From: Planctomycetota bacterium
GTDB taxonomy: Bacteria; Planctomycetota; UBA1135; GCA-002686595
Direction: 5' to 3'
DNA: 34,310 nucleotides
Assembly: GCA_029259605.1 (NCBI GenBank)
Contig: JAJDEV010000191.1
Location: 1 to 34,310 of the forward strand
Below, one piece after another: positions 8,555-14,396 of this stretch. The translations under genes and the position numbers were made by a program. Every line of letters starts with the position of its first letter. Positions within the stretch are counted from its first letter, which is position 1. Under the pieces are notes generated by a model, which saw nothing but the letters and a program-made list of their open reading frames with translations, ran no database searches and had not been told where the DNA came from.

Positions 8555-9109
8555 CTAGGAGGCCGAGTCGGCGGTCTCGTTCAGGAGCCCTTCGCTGCGA
8601 AGGTAGTCGAGCACCTTCTCGGCGGATTGCTCGATCGTCTCTTCGCCCGTGTTCACGACCACTTCGGCGTGCTCCGGCTCCTCGTACGGGTCGCTGATGC
8701 CCGTGAAGTTCTTGATGATGCCGGCGCGTGCCTTCTTGTAGAGGCCCTTCGTGTCCCGCTCCTCGACGACGTCGAGCGCGCACTGCACGTAGACCTCGAC
8801 GAAGCGCGCCTGCGCGCGCTCGCGCACGGCACGACGCAGCGAAGCGTAGGGCGAGATGGCCGCGGTGATCGCGATGACGCCGTTGCGCGCGAGCATGTTC
8901 GCGACGTAGCCGATGCGCGCGATGTTCGTGTCGCGATCTTCCTTGGAGAAGCCGAGCCCCTTGCTGAGGTTCTCGCGCACCTCGTCGCCGTCGAGAACTT
9001 CGACTTTGCTGCCGAGCTCGAGGAGCTTGGGGGTGAGGTACTGGGCAAGCGTGCTCTTGCCGCTACCGGAAAGACCGGTGAACCAGAGGGTGAGTCCTTT
9101 GTCGCTCAT
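8555..9109 (-). CDS. cysC: Adenylylsulfate (APS) kinase
   Basis: A 184-residue cytosolic enzyme that phosphorylates APS with ATP to give PAPS, the sulfuryl donor. The Walker A loop GLSGSGKST is at residues 12-20, followed by LDGDEVRENL (D40, D42) and the family signature FTGISDPYEEP near the C-terminal third. Length is normal for stand-alone CysC. The ATG at 9109 starts directly at the usual N-terminus (SDKGLTLWFTG); the longer frame to 9913 runs antisense into the neighbouring gene and is rejected. It is the last gene of the run RHH-sat-hydrolase-cysC. With no PAPS reductase or cysH/cysI in view, the PAPS may serve sulfation of a surface polymer or lipid. Confidence 0.93.
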   Translation of the reverse strand: MSDKGLTLWFTGLSGSGKSTLAQYLTPKLLELGSKVEVLDGDEVRENLSKGLGFSKEDRDTNIARIGYVANMLARNGVIAITAAISPYASLRRAVRERAQARFVEVYVQCALDVVEERDTKGLYKKARAGIIKNFTGISDPYEEPEHAEVVVNTGEETIEQSAEKVLDYLRSEGLLNETADSAS

Positions 9110-9174
9110 ATCTTCGAAAGGGGTGCTGTGAGGTAGTTCTCTCGTTGGTGTGTGGATCTGTCGTGATCGTTGGT

Positions 9175-10134
9175 TCAGCGAATCTTGCCCTCGAGGTAGG
9201 GCACCTCGAAGCACTTCTCGTGCATGATCGGGCCATGGCCGAAGTAGCCGGCCTCGCCGAAGAGTTCGCCGTGGTCGGCGGTGACGATGATGTGCGTGTT
9301 CTTCGGCACCATGTCGTAGAGCTTCGGGAACACCTCGGCGTCGAGGTACCGCACGGTGTCGATCTGACGCTCGCGCAGCTCGTCGAGCTTCTCCTGGTTG
9401 AAGAACTGGAACTCTTCCTTGAAGCGGTCGTCGCTCGCGTCCCCCGCGCCCTCGATCTGGTCGTTCATCTTCTTGAAGACGCCGTTGACGCCTGAGATGC
9501 GCGGCCACATCGAGCTGTCCTCTTCCGGCTTGGCGTACGGGTAGTGCGTCTCGCCGACGTTCAGCATGTAGAACTCGGGCCGGCTCGAGTCGAACTTCAT
9601 CGTCGGCAGCATGGCAGCCATGTCGTTGTGGCTGTCCATCAGCTGGAAGTCGTCGAAGTCGCGGTTGATCCCCGTCTTGGGGTTCAAGACCGGCAGAGAC
9701 ATGCGGGCGCACGTCTTGTAGCCGAGCGTGTTGCGAAGCAGCCCCGGGAACCAGAGCCCGGGGACCATCTTCGCGAACTCGATGCCCTTGGCTCCGAGGC
9801 GCTCGTTGTAGTTGAAGAAGTCTTCCTTGTAGTACTCCGACGCGTACACGTTCTCGGGCGACGTGTGCGGCAGCAGTCCCGTCAGCAGGTTGTAGTGAGA
9901 CGGGGCCGTCCAAGAGGCGTAGGTGTAACGCTTCTCGACCTTGCCCAGCTTCATGATCGTCTTCGGCTGGGCCGCCATGAACGAGTCCCAGCGGAGACTA
10001 TCGAGCGTGATGATGACGAAGTGGTTGTCGGCCTGCGGCTCCGGATGAGGCGGTTGCCCCCCCCGCATCATCGGGCGGATCGGCGGCCGTGAGGTCGCCG
10101 GCTTCTTCTTCTTGAACGCGTCGAAAAGGCCCAT
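9175..10134 (-). CDS. Sulfatase-fold protein with Thr at the usual Cys/Ser position
   Basis: A 319-residue protein of the alkaline phosphatase/sulfatase fold. Metal motif TLDSLRWD (D45), then WTAPSHYNLLTG (T76) where arylsulfatases have C/S-x-P-S-R, and late TADHGELFGEAGYFGHG. There is no signal peptide: the N-terminus is basic and Pro-rich, so it appears cytosolic. Because the formylglycine Cys is replaced by Thr and the following Arg by His, a true sulfatase reaction is doubtful; phosphomonoesterase, transferase or binding roles are possible. It sits between sat and cysC (45 and 65 bp gaps), so its job is probably tied to APS/PAPS or a sulfated product. Some catalytic lysines normally seen between the motifs were not located. 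Confidence 0.75.
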   Translation of the reverse strand: MGLFDAFKKKKPATSRPPIRPMMRGGQPPHPEPQADNHFVIITLDSLRWDSFMAAQPKTIMKLGKVEKRYTYASWTAPSHYNLLTGLLPHTSPENVYASEYYKEDFFNYNERLGAKGIEFAKMVPGLWFPGLLRNTLGYKTCARMSLPVLNPKTGINRDFDDFQLMDSHNDMAAMLPTMKFDSSRPEFYMLNVGETHYPYAKPEEDSSMWPRISGVNGVFKKMNDQIEGAGDASDDRFKEEFQFFNQEKLDELRERQIDTVRYLDAEVFPKLYDMVPKNTHIIVTADHGELFGEAGYFGHGPIMHEKCFEVPYLEGKIR

Positions 10135-10179
10135 GGGTCTGTCCTGGTCGGTGCTGAAACGGTGTGCGGCGCAGCCGTC

Positions 10180-11439
10180 CTACTGCTGCGCCTGATAGTA
10201 GTCGGCGAGGATCTTCGCGGTCGACGGACGCATGACGCGGTCGTCGGGCATCTCTCCCTTGCCGAGGATCTCGCGCATCTTCGTGCCCGAGATGTTCACC
10301 ATCGTCTTGCCCTTGTTGTCGGCGATGAGGCCGACGCGACCGATCTCCTCGAAGTAGGCGGCGAAGCCGACGTTGACCGTCGAGATCGCGAGCTCGCCTC
10401 CGAGGTTCTTGAAGATCTCCTGCGCGTCGAAGTCACCCCAGATCGGGGAGCCGTCCGCGAAGGGCGCGTCGGCGTGCTTGCGGCCGATGATGAAGTGCGT
10501 GAAGCCGAGGTTCTGGCGATAGATCGCGTGCATCACCGCTTCCTTCGGACCGCCGTAGTACATGCGATTGTCGAGACCAGCGAGGTGGATCTGGTCATTG
10601 AGGTCCTGGCCCTTGGAGCTCCACAGCTCCTCGTCCTTGTCGCCCGTACCGATGTAGCGCTCGCCGACGAGAGTCTCGTACGTCTTCATGCGCGTATCGG
10701 CGGGAACGTCGTCACCCTTGAGCTGGCCGACCAGCGGGTTGAGGACGACCCCCGTCTTCTTGCCGGTTTCCCGCAGGATGACCTCGGCGCCGTAGACCAG
10801 CGCGTACTCGTGAGCGCGGTGCAGCGGGTTCCGCGTTTGGAACGCGACCGATTGCTCGTAGCCGTTCGATTCGAGTAGCGCGCGGGTGTCGGCGGGCGAC
10901 ATGACGAGCTTCGCGAAGCGGCGGTCGTCCTGGAACGGGACCAGGCTGATCGTTCCGCCCACGAGCTTCGAGCGCTCGTCGGACAGCCACAGGCCGGCGC
11001 CCGGGTGATCCGTGCGCTCCGTGCCGTAGACGGACTGGATGAACGCGGCCTTGTCCCAGTCGAACACCGAGCCGACCTCGAGGACGCCGAAGACCTCACC
11101 GTTCTGCGTGAGCGCGACGGACGATCCGGCGGTGCAATTCGCGGCTTCCGCGTCGGTGACGGGAAGCATGATCGGGATGGTCCACGCCCAGAGCTTGCCG
11201 TTGCGCTCGATCGCGGAGCGCTCGAGGACGGACGCGTAGTCCGACTCGTTCATCGGTCCCTCGAGCGGCGACAGCGTGCCGTCGGCGATGCGGTAGAGGG
11301 ACGTGCGGTCGTTGTCGTTGACGTCGACCTTCGCGAGCCCGGCCCAATCCGAGGCTTTGGCGGCGGGGACGATGCGGTTGACCGGGGCGGCGAGGCCACC
11401 GTGGACGGGGGACAGGGTAGCGGCAGTCGAGGTGGACAT
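10180..11439 (-). CDS. sat: Sulfate adenylyltransferase (ATP sulfurylase, Sat type)
   Basis: A 419-residue single-chain ATP sulfurylase that joins ATP and sulfate to APS and pyrophosphate. The nucleotide-binding QTRNPLHRAHEY motif, GRKHAD (GRxHA family motif) and the late NISGTKMREIL motif are all intact. It has no C-terminal APS kinase domain; that activity is supplied by the separate cysC two genes on. It is unrelated to the CysD/CysN type. It lies 30 bp after the RHH-like gene. Assimilatory sulfate activation is the ordinary role; no reductase is nearby, so sulfation remains open. The N-terminal 20 residues are Ala/Pro-rich and the exact start could be a little further in. Confidence 0.93.
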   Translation of the reverse strand: MSTSTAATLSPVHGGLAAPVNRIVPAAKASDWAGLAKVDVNDNDRTSLYRIADGTLSPLEGPMNESDYASVLERSAIERNGKLWAWTIPIMLPVTDAEAANCTAGSSVALTQNGEVFGVLEVGSVFDWDKAAFIQSVYGTERTDHPGAGLWLSDERSKLVGGTISLVPFQDDRRFAKLVMSPADTRALLESNGYEQSVAFQTRNPLHRAHEYALVYGAEVILRETGKKTGVVLNPLVGQLKGDDVPADTRMKTYETLVGERYIGTGDKDEELWSSKGQDLNDQIHLAGLDNRMYYGGPKEAVMHAIYRQNLGFTHFIIGRKHADAPFADGSPIWGDFDAQEIFKNLGGELAISTVNVGFAAYFEEIGRVGLIADNKGKTMVNISGTKMREILGKGEMPDDRVMRPSTAKILADYYQAQQ

Positions 11440-11469
11440 GGCGGTTCCAAGGGGTGTCAGTCGGTGGGC

Positions 11470-11682
11470 CTAGAGGTAGCCCAGGTTCTTGAGCTTGCGT
11501 TTGACCTCGTCGAGTTCGTCTTGGTTGAACTCGTGCGAGTGTTCCTCGGCCTCGCCCATCAGATCGCGCAGGACGTACACGATGAAGTCCGTGGGAGAGT
11601 TGAAGCCCGAGTCTTCGACGACCTGCTGCACCTTGCGGTACAGCGGGCGCGGGATCTTGACGGTGACTTTGCTCTCTCTCAC
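11470..11682 (-). CDS. Ribbon-helix-helix-like regulator heading the sat/cysC operon
   Basis: A 70-residue protein. The N-terminal strand SKVTVKIPRPL is followed by YRKVQQVVEDSG and SPTDFIVYVLRDLMG helices, a ribbon-helix-helix layout. A charged tail ends VKRKLKNLGYL. I choose the GTG at 11682: AGGAG (11691-11695 on the plus strand as CTCCT) lies 8 nt upstream, and the strand begins right after it. The longer frame to 11850 adds a Pro/Arg-rich stretch with no support. It is 30 bp before sat. The 60-bp operator-like array at 11848-11907 lies upstream, so it may repress its own operon and perhaps the divergent lipoprotein gene. The related protein at 3711-3908 sits in the other hydrolase operon. 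Confidence 0.75.
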   Translation of the reverse strand: MRESKVTVKIPRPLYRKVQQVVEDSGFNSPTDFIVYVLRDLMGEAEEHSHEFNQDELDEVKRKLKNLGYL

Positions 11683-12096
11683 GGGGTGCGCTCCTGGCAC
11701 GGACGTTGGCGGCCGGCGATTCCCGCGCGGCGGGAGGTGAGGGAAAAGGCCGAGGAGGATCGAGACCAGCGCGGAAACGCCGTCGCGGGCCTCCTCGGCC
11801 CTTTCGTTCGCCTGGGGTGCCCTTCCGCGGCCCGTGGGGACGCGAGACACTCCAATCGCACTCTGATCATACTCCTATCGGAGTGCGATGGGAGTGCAAT
11901 TGGAGTGTCTTCTCGCTTTTCTGCACGCTGCGCTCGCATTCGGTCTTCCTAACTCGTTGGGCAGCGACGACTTGGCCCCGCCTGGTGGCACCCCGTCGCC
12001 GCCGGGTAGGATTCCGTCCAGGCGCCCCCGGACCGCATCCCGGCGCCCTTCCCGCCACCTCGCCCACCGAACCGGCCACTGGCCGACCCCTTCACC
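11683..12096. other. Divergent intergenic region, 414 bp
   Basis: It separates the RHH-sat operon (left) from the lipoprotein gene (right). It carries the operator-like array 11848-11907. On the right side a TAGGAT at 12007-12012 could be a -10 for the lipoprotein gene, but no good -35 is at the right distance. I see no gene or RNA in it. Confidence 0.5.
11848..11907. promoter_or_regulatory. Operator-like array: six CACTCCNATCG units, 11-bp period, two-fold symmetric
   Basis: Three units read on the plus strand (11848-11858, 11859-11869, 11870-11880) and three on the minus strand (11875-11885, 11886-11896, 11897-11907), the two inner ones overlapping. The whole is a 60-bp imperfect palindrome, matching its reverse complement in 24 of 30 pairs, and GCGAGA/TCTCGC flank it. 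The minus strand contains TATGAT (11866-11871), a fair -10 box for the RHH-sat operon. An 11-bp period puts every site on one face of the helix, as for dimers that bind side by side. Repression of the sat operon by the RHH protein is inferred. Confidence 0.7.
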
Positions 12097-12591
12097 ATGC
12101 GCACCGCCTCCCTCCTCCTCGCTTCGCTCGCCCTCTTCGCCTCCTGCGGCGGATCCGCCGATCCGGCCGAACTCACCAAGTCCGGCGAGAAGGCGCTCGG
12201 CACGAACGACTTCGCCGGGGCGCTCACCAGCTTCCAGGGCGCGCTCGACGCGATCGGCGACGACACGTCCAACGCGATGTATGCACGCGCCAAGCTCGGC
12301 TCGTTCGAGGCGCTCGCGCCGACGGACGCCACGCGCGCCACGAAGGACCTGATGGCGTTCCAGAAGGCGATGCCGAGCAAGGTCGACGCGCGCGTCGTCA
12401 CGCGCATCGCGAACCGCATGGCGGACGCCGGAAAGTTCAAGGAGGCCGCGACGCTGCTCGCCGAGGCGACCGCCGCCATGCCCGAGGCCGACTTCGCCTC
12501 GACGATCGAGGTCATCGGTGATCGCGCGAATGCCGCCGGCGACGACAGCGCGAACGACGCGCTCGCGGGGCTCGGATACGTGGGCGACTAG
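12097..12591 (+). CDS. Lipoprotein with TPR-like helices and LGY tail
   Basis: A 164-residue protein. Residues 1-16 are a lipoprotein signal with a lipobox FASC (C17), so it should be membrane-attached outside the cytoplasm. The rest is Ala-rich helical repeats resembling tetratricopeptide repeats (from about residue 24 to 150), without a catalytic motif. It ends ALAGLGYVGD, sharing the L-x-x-LGY tail with the two RHH-like proteins of the window. It is a single-gene unit divergent from the sat operon and closed by the hairpin at 12618-12645. Function unknown; TPR lipoproteins usually mediate protein contacts. Confidence 0.7.
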   Translation: MRTASLLLASLALFASCGGSADPAELTKSGEKALGTNDFAGALTSFQGALDAIGDDTSNAMYARAKLGSFEALAPTDATRATKDLMAFQKAMPSKVDARVVTRIANRMADAGKFKEAATLLAEATAAMPEADFASTIEVIGDRANAAGDDSANDALAGLGYVGD

Positions 12592-12617
12592 TCGACGAGC
12601 GCACATCGACCGAATGC

Positions 12618-12645
12618 AAGGAGCCGCGCACGTGCGCGGCTCCTT
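12618..12645. terminator. Perfect 28-bp palindromic terminator, probably bidirectional
   Basis: AAGGAGCCGCGCAC is followed at once by its exact reverse complement, then TGTCGTTT on the plus strand. It lies between the stops of the convergent lipoprotein (12591) and AIM24-family (12670) genes. Confidence 0.8.
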
Positions 12646-12669
12646 GTCGTTTCAGACCGAGCGCGGCGA

Positions 12670-13422
12670 TCAGTCGCCGCCGATGATGTCGCCGAGCACA
12701 CCGCTGATCGCGCCGCCGCGCTTCTTCTCCCCGCGGTTTCCGCCCGCCGCGGACAGCACGCGGTTCGCGAAGCGCGAGAACGGCGTCGTCTGGATCCAGC
12801 ACTTTCCGGGGCCGGTCAGCACGGCGTAGAAGAGGCCTTCCCCGCCGAAGAACTTCGACTTCAGGCCTTTGATCATCTTGATGTCGTAGTCGACCGACTC
12901 GTCGAACCCGACGATGCAGCCGGTGTCGACGCGCAGCGATTCTCCGTGCTGGAGTTCGCGTTCGATGATGTGACCGCCGGCGTGAATGAAGGCGGTGCCG
13001 TGTCCGGAGAGGCGCTGCAGGATGAAGCCCTCGCCGCCGAAGAAGCCGGCGCCGAGACGGCGGGTGAAGACGACGCTGACCTCGATGCCCTGGGCCGAGC
13101 AGAGGTAGGCGTCGCGCTGACACAGGATCGAACCCATCGACAGGTCGACCGGCAGAATCTTGCCCGGGTAGTCGGCCGCGAAGCCGACCTTCGAGCGCGC
13201 GCGCCCCTCGTTCGTGAAGGTCGTGATGAAGAACTTCTCGCCCCCGACCATGCGCTTCAGGCCGCTCATCAGCCCGCCGCCGGTCGAGGTCGCCATCTCG
13301 ACGCCGTCCTCGAGCCACATCATCGATCCGGGTTCGGCGCGCACGCCTTCGCCGGGGTCCAGGGTGATGACGACCGCTTGGAAGTCGTCGCCGATGAGCT
13401 CGTAGTCGACCTGATCTGCCAT
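12670..13422 (-). CDS. AIM24 / TIGR00266 family protein
   Basis: A 250-residue soluble, beta-rich protein with the family's features: DPGEGVRAEPGSMMWLEDGV near the N-terminus, repeated FFGGEGF(I/Y) segments (about 128 and 198), a Gly-rich middle (GGGLMSGLKRM) and a Gly-rich tail. Bacterial members are widespread and of uncertain biochemical role; the yeast homologue AIM24 is needed for mitochondrial inner-membrane organisation. Length is normal. The start fits the usual N-terminus; no clear Shine-Dalgarno sequence is seen. It ends near the shared terminator at 12618-12645 and is separated from the LOG gene by 68 bp on the same strand, so it may share that gene's transcript. Confidence 0.88.
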   Translation of the reverse strand: MADQVDYELIGDDFQAVVITLDPGEGVRAEPGSMMWLEDGVEMATSTGGGLMSGLKRMVGGEKFFITTFTNEGRARSKVGFAADYPGKILPVDLSMGSILCQRDAYLCSAQGIEVSVVFTRRLGAGFFGGEGFILQRLSGHGTAFIHAGGHIIERELQHGESLRVDTGCIVGFDESVDYDIKMIKGLKSKFFGGEGLFYAVLTGPGKCWIQTTPFSRFANRVLSAAGGNRGEKKRGGAISGVLGDIIGGD

Positions 13423-13490
13423 GGTGGGTTGCGGGGGCTTGGAGTGGATTCGAGCGGAGGAACGCGGCGTCTACGCGTGCGCGGCTCCGT

Positions 13491-14324
13491 TCATTCGGGT
13501 GCGATCGCCTTCGCTTCCTCCGGACTGAGTAAATTCTCGGCGACCCACTTCGTGACGTAGGAGTAGCAGTCCTCGACGTCGTCCGAGCGGTGGAACAGGT
13601 CGAGGTCCTCCGGGCTGATCGTTCCGCCGTCGACGAGCGCGTCCAGGTGGAGGACCTGATCCCAGAAGGACGTGCCGTAGAGAACGATGCACACCTTCTT
13701 CTTGATCTTCTGCGTCTGGATCAGCGTCAGGATCTCGCAGAACTCGTCGAGCGTGCCGAAACCGCCCGGCATGATGATGAACACCTTCGCCATGTAGGCG
13801 AACCAGTACTTCCGCATGAAGAAGTAGTGGAACTCGAAGGCGAGCCTGTGGGTGATGTACGGGTTCTCGTTCTGCTCGAAGGGGATCGAGATGTTGAGCC
13901 CGATGTTCTCGCCCTTGGCTTCCGAAGCGCCGCGGTTGGCGGCCTCCATGATCCCGGGGCCACCGCCGGAGCAGATCACGAAGCGCCGATCCGTACCCTC
14001 GAGCGCCTTCGACCACTGCGTCAGGCGAAACGCGACCGTGCGCGTGTCCTCGTAGTAGCGCGACATCTCGACCTGCTTGGTCGCCTTCGCGAGCTCGCGC
14101 TCATCGCCGCTCGCGGTCGCCGCCTGAAGCCGCTCGTCGGCGACGTCCCGCGGGAGGATGCGCGACGAGCCGAAGATGACGACCGTGTCCTTGATCCGCA
14201 GCTCCTCGAAGCGCGATTCGGGCTCGAGGTATTCGGCCAGGATCCGCAGTCCTCGCGCCGACGCACCCTTGAGAAAGGGCTGGTTCTCGTACGCCTTGAC
14301 GGCGCGAAATCGGGTCTCCTCCAT
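13491..14324 (-). CDS. LOG-family protein (TIGR00730-type Rossmann fold)
   Basis: A 277-residue protein with the two signature motifs of the LOG/lysine-decarboxylase-like family: GGGPGIMEAANRGA (about 120-133) and PGGFGTLDEF (186-195). Known members are nucleotide 5'-monophosphate phosphoribohydrolases (cytokinin-activating in plants; AMP-acting in bacteria). The N-terminal extension of about 45 residues before the fold is longer than in the shortest LOGs. An inverted repeat (14326-14351) abuts its ATG, so its 5' leader could fold right up to the start codon; no Shine-Dalgarno sequence is visible. It is divergent from the copper ATPase gene, with only 72 bp between them. Confidence 0.88.
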   Translation of the reverse strand: MEETRFRAVKAYENQPFLKGASARGLRILAEYLEPESRFEELRIKDTVVIFGSSRILPRDVADERLQAATASGDERELAKATKQVEMSRYYEDTRTVAFRLTQWSKALEGTDRRFVICSGGGPGIMEAANRGASEAKGENIGLNISIPFEQNENPYITHRLAFEFHYFFMRKYWFAYMAKVFIIMPGGFGTLDEFCEILTLIQTQKIKKKVCIVLYGTSFWDQVLHLDALVDGGTISPEDLDLFHRSDDVEDCYSYVTKWVAENLLSPEEAKAIAPE

Positions 14325-14325
14325 A

Positions 14326-14351
14326 GCGTTCAGTTGACGCGCGCTGAACGC
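14326..14351. promoter_or_regulatory. Inverted repeat GCGTTCAG-N10-CTGAACGC
   Basis: A perfect 8-bp inverted repeat with a 10-bp spacer, in the 72-bp gap between the divergent LOG and copper ATPase genes. It ends 1 nt from the LOG start codon. It could be an operator for both genes or, in the LOG transcript, a hairpin over the start. Confidence 0.45.
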
Positions 14352-14378
14352 GTCTCAAGGGATCGTCGGGACGCGAGG

Positions 14379-14390
14379 CAGAGTACTCTG
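14379..14390. promoter_or_regulatory. Palindrome CAGAGTACTCTG before the copper ATPase start
   Basis: A perfect 12-bp palindrome ending 6 nt before the GTG start of the P1B-ATPase, where a ribosome site would normally be. It may be an operator; chance is possible for so short a site. Confidence 0.35.
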
Positions 14391-14396
14391 ACGGCG

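Noticed and set aside
11848..11907. Reading the 11-bp array as a CRISPR or plasmid iteron origin
   Set aside because: Units are far too short and unspaced for CRISPR, and no replication protein is nearby; two-fold symmetry and position before an RHH gene favour an operator.
13590..14396. N-terminal extension of the copper ATPase frame by 269 codons
   Set aside because: It is antisense to the LOG gene, is Arg/Asp/Val-rich without domain features, and the HMA domain begins right after the GTG at 14397.
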